This document shows positions 26,108-34,393 of a stretch of DNA of 64,000 nucleotides, one piece after another. The number at the start of each line of letters is the position of its first letter. The first letter of the stretch is position 1. Both the position numbers and the translations under genes were made by a program. Source of the stretch: Paenibacillus luteus (lineage in GTDB: Bacteria; Bacillota; Bacilli; Paenibacillales; Paenibacillaceae); contig NZ_SKCD01000077.1 in assembly GCF_006542765.1 (NCBI RefSeq), forward strand, positions 227,839 to 291,838, read 5' to 3'. The notes beneath the pieces are model-generated. The model saw only the letters and a program-made list of their open reading frames with translations. It had not been told where the DNA came from and made no database searches.

Positions 26108-27324
26108 CAGCTGGCACCGCCCTTGCCTCTCACCAATATGTCTTTGCCGTAGCTGCTGCTCAGGTATGCTTTCATCGGATCATGCGGCAAGCCTTGCTCT
26201 TCGCGAATCGCATGCAGCAAAGGAGTAACGTCGAATTCAAAAGCACGGCGAACCGCGTCTTCCGCTCCTAGTACATCATGGCGCTCAGCAGCCTCGTTTA
26301 CTTCGTCATGGTTGATCAACAGCGCTTTCGCCAGTTGGGTCTGTACGTTCAAGACGGAACGCAGCATAGCCGGAATTTTTTGCTCAATATTATGCGATTG
26401 GTCAATCATATACGTGATGCTTTCAGCATTTTTACGGACGCCTGCATCCGAATCTCCAGCCGCACTCAAAATTTGATAGAAAATCAAGAACAGCTCGTAA
26501 GGGTTTACCGTGCCGACAATAAGATCATCATCTGCGTATTTACGGCTGTTAAAATGGAATCCGCCAAGACGCTTCTCGTCTAGCAAGTAAGCAACGATAT
26601 GCTCAATGTTCGCGCCAGGAAGATGGTGACCCGTATCGACAAGCACTTCCGCTTGCGGTCCGAGCTTTTGCGCGAGGTTGTAGGCCATTCCCCAATCAGC
26701 AAGATCGGTATGATAGAATGCCGGCTCAAAACATTTGTATTCAATTAGCAAGCGCATATCAGGCGTCAAAGCGCTGTACATTTCGGCTAGTGCTTCCTGC
26801 ATCCAAGCTTTACGCTTGCGGATATGGCCTTGGCCCGGATAGTTCGTACCGTCTGCAAACCACAAGCTGAATTCGTTCGAGCCCGTTTCCTTCGCAATAT
26901 CAACGCACTCGAGCAAATGGTTCGTCGCTTTACGGCGGATCGCCGCATCGGAATTGGTTACGCTGCCCAGCATGTAATCTTCGTCCTGGAACAGGTTCGG
27001 GTTCACTGCGCCGATGGTAAGTCCAAGACTTTCCGCATGGCTTCTCAGCTTGCCGTAATCTTCAACCTTATCCCATGGGATATGAATAGCTACCGAAGGA
27101 GCAATCCCCGTCAGCTTATGCACTTGCGCCGCATCTTCAACCTTCTCGAACGGGTTGCGAGGCACGCCTTCCTTCTGGAACACTTTAAAGCGCGTACCTG
27201 AATCCCCGTAGCCCCATGATGGCGTCTCAATTTTGAGCGCTTTCAATCTAGCTTTCACTTCATCTATATTAATGCCTCTTGCTTTCTGTTGTTCTTCAAA
27301 AAACGCGTATGCGCGGTCGGACAT
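26104..27324 (-). CDS. rhaI: L-rhamnose isomerase, RhaI type
   Basis: 406 residues of the xylose-isomerase-like TIM barrel, of the RhaI class found in Gram-positives and Pseudomonas stutzeri rather than the E. coli RhaA class. Metal ligands are visible in LLIEYKCFEPAFYHTD, VLVDTGHHLPGAN and GFHFNSRKYADDDL. It interconverts L-rhamnose and L-rhamnulose. ATG 27324 is chosen because AAGGGTG is 6 bp upstream; a GTG at 27333 is also in frame. Confidence 0.94.
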   Translation of the reverse strand: MSDRAYAFFEEQQKARGINIDEVKARLKALKIETPSWGYGDSGTRFKVFQKEGVPRNPFEKVEDAAQVHKLTGIAPSVAIHIPWDKVEDYGKLRSHAESLGLTIGAVNPNLFQDEDYMLGSVTNSDAAIRRKATNHLLECVDIAKETGSNEFSLWFADGTNYPGQGHIRKRKAWMQEALAEMYSALTPDMRLLIEYKCFEPAFYHTDLADWGMAYNLAQKLGPQAEVLVDTGHHLPGANIEHIVAYLLDEKRLGGFHFNSRKYADDDLIVGTVNPYELFLIFYQILSAAGDSDAGVRKNAESITYMIDQSHNIEQKIPAMLRSVLNVQTQLAKALLINHDEVNEAAERHDVLGAEDAVRRAFEFDVTPLLHAIREEQGLPHDPMKAYLSSSYGKDILVRGKGGASW

Positions 27325-27349
27325 ATTGAACACCCTTTCACATTTGTGA

Positions 27350-27724
27350 TTATTTTTTCATTGGAAAAGCCATCGTAGACATCAGCGTGTTCTCTGCCTG
27401 TGTCGAATCGAGGCGGCTATATTGGACGATAATCGGGATATCGCTATGCACTTCGATGGCGTAAGGAACGCCAATTGGAATTGGCGTCCCCTCCTTCATC
27501 AAAGAGCTGGTGCGAATATGCTTCGTGCGTCTGCCTTTGACGACCACCAAAATATCTTCTAGCGGTTCGCGATCCTCAAAATAAATCGTAAAACGGATAA
27601 GTGCATCTTCCGAGGAACAGTTCAGAACGCATACCGATTCATGGCTGGTGAGAGCTCCCGTGCTATCCGGCGGAATAAAGCCATCCGGAATGAACCAATG
27701 CTTTTCTCCTCGCGCTTGAAACAT
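27350..27724 (-). CDS. ASRT-fold protein (Anabaena sensory rhodopsin transducer family)
   Basis: 124 residues matching the ASRT family along its length: HWFIPDGFIPP, SHESVCVLNCSSEDALIRFTIYFEDREP and the C-terminal SDIPIIVQYSRLDSTQAEN. The founding member transduces light signals from a rhodopsin, but the superfamily has been proposed as small-molecule, probably sugar, binding domains. Here it lies between rhaEW (15 bp) and rhaI (25 bp) in the rhamnose operon, with no rhodopsin in the window. A role as a sugar-binding accessory or mutarotase-like factor is inference. Confidence 0.85.
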   Translation of the reverse strand: MFQARGEKHWFIPDGFIPPDSTGALTSHESVCVLNCSSEDALIRFTIYFEDREPLEDILVVVKGRRTKHIRTSSLMKEGTPIPIGVPYAIEVHSDIPIIVQYSRLDSTQAENTLMSTMAFPMKK

Positions 27725-27739
27725 ATCGCTATCAGCCTC

Positions 27740-29809
27740 CTAACGCGTGAACGCAGCAGGTACGCCGCCGTCAATAGTCAGCATGCAGCCTGTTGTTTTG
27801 TCCGCTTTCGAAGATGCGAAGAATGCAATGCCTTCTGCGATGTCACGTGGATAAATGTTAACGAGCAGCGTTGTACGTTTGCGGTAGTATTCTTCCAGTT
27901 GATCCGGCTCAATGCCGTAAGCCGCCGCACGTTCATTGCGCCAGCTGCCGTTCCAGATCGCCGAGCCCTGCAAGATCGCATCCGGCAAAATCGTATTCAC
28001 ACGAATACCGAATTCGCCGCCTTCTGCTGCAATACAACGTGCCAAGTGTGCTTCAAGCGCTTTTGCCGCGCTGTATGCGGAAGCATTTTTGCCTGCATAT
28101 ACCGAGTTTTTCGAACCGATGAATACCATGTTGCCGCCAATGCTTTGCTGTTTCATCAATTTGAACGCTTCACGCGCAACTAGGAAGTAGCCTGTGCCAA
28201 GCACGTTCATGTTCAGGTTCCACTCTTTAAGGGAAGTTTCGTCAAACGGGCTCGAAGTCGCAAGACCCGCGTTGTTGACGATAATGTCCACGCCGCCGTA
28301 AGCAAGCGCCGTTTCGGCGTAAGCCGCCGTAACTTGCTCTTCGCTAGTTACATCCATTTTCACTGCTGTCGCGCGGTGATCGCCGTATTTCTCGTTGATT
28401 TCGGCAGCAACCTTTTGCGCGCCTTCGAGATTCAGGTCAGCAAGCACGACATGCGCGCCTTCGGATACGAGGCGGCGAGCCGTTTCGCTTCCGATTCCGC
28501 CTGCGCCGCCCGTAATAAAGGCAACCTTGCGGGAGAATTCCGTTTCAGCCGGAGCAAGCGACAATTTGTAAAGCTCAAGAGGCCAGTATTCAACGTTATA
28601 CGATTCGTTCTCGCTCAGCGATACGAAATCACCTAGCGCCGTTGCGCCGCGCATAACCGCGATCGCACGGTGGTAAAGCGCACCGCTAACCTGCGCCATT
28701 GCCCAGCTTTTTCCTGTATTGATCATGCCAATACCCGGGATCAAAATCACGCGCGGCGCTGCTTCAAACATGACGTCGCCTTCGTTTTTGTTCCGCTCAA
28801 AATAGGCTTTATATTGCTCTTTATAAGCTGCGATGCCCTCAGACAATTTCGCTTTCAAGCCATCGATATCCTCTGCATTCGGCGTCCAGTCGATAAATAA
28901 TGGAACAACCTTCGTGTGAACCAGGTGATCCGGGCAAGCTGCGCCAACCTGTGACAATTGCGGGGAATCTTGGCCGCTAACGAATGCAAGAACATCAGCC
29001 TCGTCATCAAACGTCAAAATCATTTTCTTCGCATCGCTAACTGAGCCGCGAATCGTTGGCATGACTTGTGCCGCAACGCTTCTGCGAGCATCGGCATCAA
29101 GCACTTCGTATTTTACGCCGCCAAATAGCGACGCCTCGTCAAAGCGGGATTCGATGAAGGCTTCCGCTTCGGAAATGATTTTGATCGTTTGAGCGTAGCA
29201 CTCTTCGCTTGTTTCGCCCCAAGTGACAAGGCCATGCTTTTCCATAAGCACAAGCTCGGCATTCGGGTTTGCAAGAACGCCTTCCGCGATCATTTTGGAT
29301 AGGTTAAAGCCAGGACGAACATAAGGAACCCATACGAAGCGGTCGCCGAAAATTTCTTTCGCAAGCGCTTTGCCGTTATCTGCGCAACATAGGCTGATGA
29401 TGGAATCCGGGTGAGTATGATCCACGTGTTTAAATGGAAGGAAAGCATGCAGCAGCGTTTCAATGGACGCGCGCGGGTGCTTCGAATCGATCATGCAATT
29501 GACGAGGTAAGCAACCATTTCCTCATCTGGCATTTCAGAGCGTTCGAACAACGGACGGATATCATCCATACGAAGACCTGTGAAGTTGCCTGCTTTCATC
29601 GATGCAAGATCGGAGCCGCTGCCTTTCACATACATAACTTCAACGTCACGGCCGCGGAAGTCCTTTACCGTTGTTTTGCTGGATGTATTGCCGCCGCCGT
29701 AATTGCAAACCCGGCGATCTGCGCCGATGATGTTGGAACGGTAGACAAGCTCGGCTAGTCCGCTTTCAAGCTGTGATGCTTTTTCGTTTTCCCATAAACT
29801 CTGTACCAT
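27740..29809 (-). CDS. rhaEW: Bifunctional rhamnulose-1-phosphate aldolase/lactaldehyde dehydrogenase
   Basis: 689 residues. An N-terminal class II aldolase domain (about 1-420) has the zinc site DHTHPDS near 128 and MEKHGLVTWG near 190. A C-terminal short-chain dehydrogenase domain (about 425-685) has TGGAGGIG for nucleotide binding near 432 and YSAAK with the catalytic Tyr/Lys near 577. It splits rhamnulose-1-phosphate to DHAP and L-lactaldehyde and oxidises the latter to L-lactate. Start 29809 has GGAGGT 7 bp upstream; the longer frame to 29890 runs through the operator repeats. It is the first gene of the rhamnose operon. Confidence 0.94.
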   Translation of the reverse strand: MVQSLWENEKASQLESGLAELVYRSNIIGADRRVCNYGGGNTSSKTTVKDFRGRDVEVMYVKGSGSDLASMKAGNFTGLRMDDIRPLFERSEMPDEEMVAYLVNCMIDSKHPRASIETLLHAFLPFKHVDHTHPDSIISLCCADNGKALAKEIFGDRFVWVPYVRPGFNLSKMIAEGVLANPNAELVLMEKHGLVTWGETSEECYAQTIKIISEAEAFIESRFDEASLFGGVKYEVLDADARRSVAAQVMPTIRGSVSDAKKMILTFDDEADVLAFVSGQDSPQLSQVGAACPDHLVHTKVVPLFIDWTPNAEDIDGLKAKLSEGIAAYKEQYKAYFERNKNEGDVMFEAAPRVILIPGIGMINTGKSWAMAQVSGALYHRAIAVMRGATALGDFVSLSENESYNVEYWPLELYKLSLAPAETEFSRKVAFITGGAGGIGSETARRLVSEGAHVVLADLNLEGAQKVAAEINEKYGDHRATAVKMDVTSEEQVTAAYAETALAYGGVDIIVNNAGLATSSPFDETSLKEWNLNMNVLGTGYFLVAREAFKLMKQQSIGGNMVFIGSKNSVYAGKNASAYSAAKALEAHLARCIAAEGGEFGIRVNTILPDAILQGSAIWNGSWRNERAAAYGIEPDQLEEYYRKRTTLLVNIYPRDIAEGIAFFASSKADKTTGCMLTIDGGVPAAFTR

Positions 29810-29836
29810 GGATATACCTCCGAATGATGTTTTGGA

Positions 29837-29877
29837 TTTGTTTGAATTGATCATATCATATTTGTTTTTGTTTGAAT
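29837..29877. promoter_or_regulatory. Direct repeats TTTGTTTGAAT, candidate DeoR operators
   Basis: Identical 11-mers TTTGTTTGAAT occur at 29837-29847 and 29867-29877, exactly 30 bp apart (about three helical turns), just upstream of rhaEW. TTTGTTTTTG precedes the second copy. TTTGTTT-type repeats are typical of operators for DeoR-family sugar regulators. Confidence 0.55.
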
Positions 29878-29989
29878 ATAAAAATTTCAAAGAAAAACGG
29901 AAATGAACATTAAGGTCTACGGGCTATTCCAATCCATTCAAACAGACCAAAACTTAAATCCGACAATAACCACATTTATCTACATATAA

Positions 29990-30247
29990 TGAATAAGCCT
30001 TTCAGCTTTATCTCAACATCCTACTGAATCTACCTTTCAACTGCATTTAAGTGATCCAATGAATAAACCTAACCGTTTTACCCCTGCATTCATTGAATTT
30101 ACCTTCAGCTTTATCCCTGCAAATACTGAAACTACTTATCAGTTTTATCTCAGAATTCAGTGAACCAGACTATCAGTTTTAACACTGCATTCATTAAATC
30201 TGCCTATTAGCATTAACACTGCATTCATTAAATCTGTCTATCCTGCA
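29990..30247. repeat. Tandem degenerate 33-35 bp repeat, about 7.5 units
   Basis: Units begin at 29990, 30025, 30060, 30094, 30127, 30161, 30195 and 30229 (last one partial). Each starts TGAAT or TAAAT, has a central TATCAGTTTTA-like core and ends CTGCATTCAT or a variant. Units 6 and 7 are the most alike. There are no unique spacers, no cas genes and no open frame across it. It lies upstream of the rhamnose operon on the far side of its promoter. Confidence 0.8.
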
Positions 30248-30287
30248 CAAACGCAGCAGCTTTGCTTTCCCCGCCTCTTTTTTTTCA

Positions 30288-30376
30288 CCTATCCTGTACG
30301 TATGCAGGAGAATCCCCGATTCTTATGGCCAATGAGTCAAAACATCGGTTCTATGTTGTATGACCTACAGGATAGG
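30288..30376. repeat. Long-spaced perfect inverted repeat
   Basis: CCTATCCTGTA (30288-30298) and TACAGGATAGG (30366-30376) are exact reverse complements 67 bp apart. A related CTATCCTGCA is at 30238, at the end of the tandem repeat block. It could be a small non-autonomous palindromic element or an RNA stem. Confidence 0.55.
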
Positions 30377-30476
30377 CACTTCTCCTCATCATAATAGGGG
30401 CTGCATAGTGCAAAACTACATTTTAGTGAAGCCGCCTACGTTAGTCTTAGCTTAACGTACCATTTAGGCACCAAAA

Positions 30477-30856
30477 TCAAAACAAACAAAAACAAAGAAA
30501 GAAAGAAAGAAGACGCTCAACATTTAAAATGTGTTAACAAGATTGAAAAACACGCACGCCAGAACGCCAAATAGTCCTCCAATCTCTGCTAAAAGCAGAA
30601 ACAAGAGGACGATAGAGGTTCGTTCATTTTTTAAAATATAAGATGTATATGTTTGTTAGCTTATAAAGGGCTTATATTTCACCGTCAAAGCTACTTCAGC
30701 ATCTAAAGGACGCCGTAGGCGTTTTTGCTTGAAATATAAGAATTTATATGTTTCACACATAGAACTCGCTTCTATTTCTCCGGAATGAAACGCGCTGCGC
30801 CACCAGAGGACGGTAACAGCTGTTTCACCTTGTATCGCTGAATTACTCTTTCCTAA
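30477..30856. other. Noncoding gap with hairpins and low-complexity tract
   Basis: No gene is supported here. It holds an AAAC/AAAG low-complexity run (30480-30510), a nested hairpin (TCCTC...GAGGA around TCTGCT-AAAA-GCAGA, 30576-30609), a small terminator-like hairpin ACGCC-GTA-GGCGTTTTT (30710-30725), and two copies of AAATATAAG..TATATGTTT (30633 and 30732) with an inverted partial copy at 30670. Confidence 0.5.
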
Positions 30857-31762
30857 TTATAAGCAACGCAGCGTCACTTCAATATCCTGATTATAGTTGC
30901 CGAAGCCTTTGCCAAACAAGGTAACGCCGCCGCAATTTTTGGCCGTAGCGCTGCTCGAAATGCGAAACAAAATCTCCTTGTCATAGGCCAGCATGAGCTG
31001 ATCAATCGTTACACCCGACACTTGAATGCCATCAATAAATGACCCTTGCCGATTGACTCTGATGGTCTTAATGAGGCCGTGCTGAATATTTTTGTGCCAC
31101 CATTCGGGTGTGTACAATCCACGCGTGCTGCCAAAGTCGCCTGGATACGTCCAAGTCCCGATCCCGACGCCATTTAGCGTAAAAGTAATATCCGATGGCA
31201 AATGGTTGACAGTGCAAGGCGTTTCCGAGCAAATCTCCATCGAAATTTCCAAAGATTCCGGGCGCTCGTTATTTACCATATAGTTTGGAATACGGTATTC
31301 TACGAAACCCGAGCCAAACCATAATACTTTGGCATTCACATGCTCGGGATCGGCAAAATAGCGCGGATCATCGCACATGCCAATCATCTGCGAATCGGAG
31401 GCCAGGCCGCAGGTCGGTTTGATCTGATAGGAAGAATAATGCCCGACTGGCAGCGATACGCCATAACGTTTCGTTTCATCCGCGACTGCTGCAGTTTTAA
31501 ATAGAAGCATCGCCTGCGTAATTTGCAGATGGCATAACTTTTGCATGCCGCGTTTGCCTGGCACGCTTTCGCAGCGCACAATGCCTGCGCCCTCCATCAT
31601 ATGAATATGCCTTGTGACAATAGGAGACTTTATAGCTAGCGCCTCGGACAAGCTTTTTATATTCATCGGCTGCACGCTGAGCAGCTCGATCATTTTCACT
31701 CTTGTTTCAGATGAAAAGCACTCCAAAAACTTCATATTGCGACTGCTTACTTCGACTTCCAT
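30857..31762 (-). CDS. ArsR-type HTH regulator with large C-terminal sensor domain
   Basis: 301 residues. The winged helix (about 10-90; FLECFSSETRVKMIELLSV, IKSPIVTRHIHMMEGAGIV) is followed by a C-terminal region of about 200 residues, rich in beta strands, Trp and Gly (TFTLNGVGIGTWTYPGDFG, TPEWWHKNIQHG), which may bind a ligand. AAAGGGGA lies 7 bp before ATG 31762; the frame is open to 31795. It is divergent from an alcohol dehydrogenase gene with palindromes between them, so it probably controls the 31948-33967 pair. Confidence 0.8.
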   Translation of the reverse strand: MEVEVSSRNMKFLECFSSETRVKMIELLSVQPMNIKSLSEALAIKSPIVTRHIHMMEGAGIVRCESVPGKRGMQKLCHLQITQAMLLFKTAAVADETKRYGVSLPVGHYSSYQIKPTCGLASDSQMIGMCDDPRYFADPEHVNAKVLWFGSGFVEYRIPNYMVNNERPESLEISMEICSETPCTVNHLPSDITFTLNGVGIGTWTYPGDFGSTRGLYTPEWWHKNIQHGLIKTIRVNRQGSFIDGIQVSGVTIDQLMLAYDKEILFRISSSATAKNCGGVTLFGKGFGNYNQDIEVTLRCL

Positions 31763-31802
31763 TACCGTTTCCCCTTTGCTCAAGCTGACTGCCATTCATT
31801 AT

Positions 31803-31818
31803 ATAACTAAAAAGTTAT
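31803..31818. promoter_or_regulatory. Inverted repeat ATAACT-AAAA-AGTTAT
   Basis: It lies in the divergent gap before the ArsR-type gene, 41 bp from its start. It shares the AACTAAA core with the site at 31889 and a half-site at 31865, so all three may be operators of the same regulator. Confidence 0.5.
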
Positions 31819-31888
31819 CCTTTCAATCCTCATTTGAGGTAAACTTGACTTTTCCAACCGTTTTAACTAAAATAAACCGCGTATACAT

Positions 31889-31908
31889 AACTAAATATGT
31901 ATTTAGTT
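31889..31908. promoter_or_regulatory. Perfect inverted repeat AACTAAATA-TG-TATTTAGTT
   Basis: A 9-bp perfect dyad 39 bp upstream of the alcohol dehydrogenase start. Position and symmetry suit a winged-helix repressor site. Confidence 0.6.
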
Positions 31909-31947
31909 TCTTTAAAAGTTATCTAAACATCAAACAGGAGGTTCACT

Positions 31948-33114
31948 ATGAACTCATTTCAATTCGTAAACCCGACTCATATCGTTTTTGGTGAAGGAAC
32001 GGCCAGCCAAGTAGGCAATTTAACTTCAAAATATGGAAAAACCGTATTGCTGGTTTATGGCTCAGGCAGCGTAAAGAAAACAGGTTTGTACGATAAAACC
32101 GTTAGCCTTCTTCAAGAATCTGGAGTTACGGTACATGAGCTTCCCAATATTGAACCAAACCCGCGTCTATCGACGGTAAATAAAGGCATTGCCATTTGCC
32201 GGGAACAAGGAGTAGATTTCATACTTGCCGTTGGCGGAGGCAGCGTCATTGATGCTTCCAAAGCGATTGCAGCTGGCGTTCCCTATGAAGGCGATGTTTG
32301 GGATTTCTTTACTGGCAAAGCGGCCATTCAAGAGGCGCTTCCGATTGGAACGATTTTGACGCTTGCGGCTACAGGCTCCGAAATGAACGGCTCCTCCGTT
32401 GTGACGAATTGGGAAGAGAATCTCAAGCGTGCTTTCGGCAGCTCGCACACGTATCCCAAGTTTTCTATACTCGATCCAACGCTCACATACACGGTGCCCC
32501 GCAATCATACCGTCAATGGTGCCGTAGACATTATGTCTCATGTGTTTGAACAGTATTTCAGCTTAACAGAAAACACGCCGCTCCAGGAGCGTTTCTGTGA
32601 ATCGATTTTGCAAACGGTTATTGAAAATGTTGAAATCGCGCTTGAAAATCCTGAGGACGCAGCCGCTCGCGCCAACCTTATGTGGTCCGGAACGATGGCT
32701 TTGAATGGCGGCATGATCAGCGTAGGCATGGCTAACGATTGGGCATCGCATGGCATTGAGCATGAAGTGAGCGCCATCTATGATATCCCGCATGGCGCAG
32801 GCCTTGCTGTTATTTTTCCAAACTGGATGAAATACGTACATGAGGAACGGATCGACCGTTTCGTACAATACGCTACCCGTGTTTGGGGCGTAAATCCGGA
32901 GGGTAAATCCGACAAAGAAGTAGCTCTTGAAGGCATTCAAGCAACACGCGATTTCTTCACGCGGATTGGCGCCGAGTCCCGTCTCGCTGACTTTGAGATT
33001 GGCAACGACAAGTTGGACCGTATGGCTGAGGAAGCGGTACGTTACGGAGCGATCGGCTCGTTTAAGCGTTTAGAGAAAGAGGATGTCAAAGCGATTTTGG
33101 AATTGTCCCTTTAA
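31948..33114 (+). CDS. Iron-dependent alcohol dehydrogenase (YqhD/BdhA-like)
   Basis: 388 residues of the group III Fe-dependent family. The NAD(P) motif GGGSVIDASKAIA is near 95, and metal ligands are visible in GAVDIMSHVFEQYF (Asp, His near 194 and 198) and HGIEHEVSAIYDIPHGAGLAV. The pattern resembles NADPH-dependent butanol/aldehyde reductases, which scavenge aldehydes. AGGAGGT precedes the ATG. It is followed by an aldo/keto reductase 25 bp downstream, so the two form an aldehyde-handling operon under a divergent ArsR-type regulator. Confidence 0.92.
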   Translation: MNSFQFVNPTHIVFGEGTASQVGNLTSKYGKTVLLVYGSGSVKKTGLYDKTVSLLQESGVTVHELPNIEPNPRLSTVNKGIAICREQGVDFILAVGGGSVIDASKAIAAGVPYEGDVWDFFTGKAAIQEALPIGTILTLAATGSEMNGSSVVTNWEENLKRAFGSSHTYPKFSILDPTLTYTVPRNHTVNGAVDIMSHVFEQYFSLTENTPLQERFCESILQTVIENVEIALENPEDAAARANLMWSGTMALNGGMISVGMANDWASHGIEHEVSAIYDIPHGAGLAVIFPNWMKYVHEERIDRFVQYATRVWGVNPEGKSDKEVALEGIQATRDFFTRIGAESRLADFEIGNDKLDRMAEEAVRYGAIGSFKRLEKEDVKAILELSL

Positions 33115-33139
33115 TTATTTTAAATGGAGGTATAAATCA

Positions 33140-33967
33140 ATGACAATTGCTCGTACAGAATCTACGACGTTAAGCAATGGGGTAAAGATGCCATGGCTCG
33201 GCCTTGGCGTATGGAAAGTCAAGGATGACGGCGAAGCGGAAAGAACAGTAACATCTGCAATTGAGGCTGGCTACAGAAGCATCGATACGGCAGCCGCATA
33301 CAATAATGAAACGGGCGTAGGTGCCGGCATTCGCAACAGCGGCATCGCCCGTGAAGAGATTTTTGTCACAACGAAAATTTGGAACGCGCATCAAGGATAT
33401 GAATCGACACTGACTGCCTTCGAGGACAGCCGCCGCAAGCTTGGTATTGATGTTGTTGATCTTTTACTTATTCACTGGCCAGTGAAAGACAAATATACCG
33501 AAACATGGCGTGCGTTGGAGAAACTATACCGTGACGGCTACGTCCGTGCCATCGGGGTAAGCAACTTCCAAATTCATCATCTTCGGGATGTGATAGAAAC
33601 TGGGGAGTTCGTTCCAATGGTCAACCAAGTAGAATACCATCCCCTACTCACGCAAAACGAGCTTCATTCCTTCGCCAAAAGCAGAAATATTCAGCTTATG
33701 GCCTGGAGCCCGCTTATGCAGGGCAATCTCGATCATGCTATTTTAGCCGACATTGGCGCCAAATATGGCAAAACGCCTGCACAGGTCGTACTGCGCTGGG
33801 ATCTTCAAAACGAAGTCATTACGATTCCAAAATCAGTTACTCCTGCACGCCAGCAGGAAAATGCTGATATTTTCGACTTCGCGCTCACGCCAGAAGAAGT
33901 GGCTCAAATCAATGCGCTTAATCGCGATCAACGCTTTGGCCCGGACCCAGACAACTTTAATTTCTAG
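33140..33967 (+). CDS. Aldo/keto reductase (AKR5-like)
   Basis: 275 residues. The catalytic tetrad is visible: Asp and Tyr in YRSIDTAAAYNNE, Lys in FVTTKIW, His in DLLLIHWP. NADPH-site residues TIPKSVTPARQQEN are near the C-terminus. It reduces aldehydes or small ketones such as methylglyoxal; the exact substrate is unknown. GGAGGT precedes ATG 33140. It is co-transcribed with the Fe-alcohol dehydrogenase. Confidence 0.93.
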   Translation: MTIARTESTTLSNGVKMPWLGLGVWKVKDDGEAERTVTSAIEAGYRSIDTAAAYNNETGVGAGIRNSGIAREEIFVTTKIWNAHQGYESTLTAFEDSRRKLGIDVVDLLLIHWPVKDKYTETWRALEKLYRDGYVRAIGVSNFQIHHLRDVIETGEFVPMVNQVEYHPLLTQNELHSFAKSRNIQLMAWSPLMQGNLDHAILADIGAKYGKTPAQVVLRWDLQNEVITIPKSVTPARQQENADIFDFALTPEEVAQINALNRDQRFGPDPDNFNF

Positions 33968-33991
33968 TTAAAAAAATAGATTAGCATCAAT

Positions 33992-34040
33992 AGCGGCAGG
34001 CTAACGCATAAAATTCATGTTTTAGTCAGCCGCTTTTTTT
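33992..34040 (+). terminator. Terminator after the aldo/keto reductase
   Basis: AGCGGC pairs with GCCGCT, with inner CTAA/TTAG pairing, followed by TTTTTT. Confidence 0.85.
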
Positions 34041-34127
34041 GAAGGATGACAAATTTCCACGTTGGATCGCTGCGTTTCTTCAGAACCATGGACTCGTTTC
34101 GCCTCCCATGATTAGGTTTCGATAATC

Positions 34128-34326
34128 AATAGATCTACTTTATAGATCTATCTTCCACTTTCCCCCTGATTTCAGCGTAATAAGTCTATTTTTTAGATCT
34201 ATTCCTCTTCAAAACCGTATTTCGAGGTCCATTTCCATTAAAAAAGCTTAAATAGATCTACTTTTTAGACCTATATATACCATTTGTTTGTTTTTTAATA
34301 ATTTAAGTCTATTTTTCAGATCTATT
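34128..34326. repeat. Four dispersed AGATCTA palindromic repeats
   Basis: Four copies of a 23-25 bp element at about 34128, 34180, 34251 and 34304: AATAGATCTACTTTATAGAT-type and TAAGTCTATTTTTTAGATCT-type forms alternate. The first is a perfect ATAGATCTA-CTTTA-TAGATCTAT hairpin. Spacing alternates about 52, 71 and 53 bp. No coding frame is present. Confidence 0.7.
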
Positions 34327-34393
34327 TTTCTCCAATAAACGATGCAGCATGAAATCAAAGGACAACGTCCCCCATCATCCTTCGCGTCAAATC

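Noticed and set aside
27350..27724. Light sensing via a rhodopsin partner
   Set aside because: No rhodopsin gene in the window and the protein is embedded in a sugar operon.
29990..30247. Tandem repeats considered as a CRISPR array
   Set aside because: Units are contiguous and degenerate, without unique spacers of constant length, and no cas gene is in the window.
30541..30725. A small RNA gene ending at the ACGCC-GTA-GGCGT hairpin
   Set aside because: Hairpins and a short T-run are present, but no convincing promoter or conserved structure can be shown from this sequence alone.
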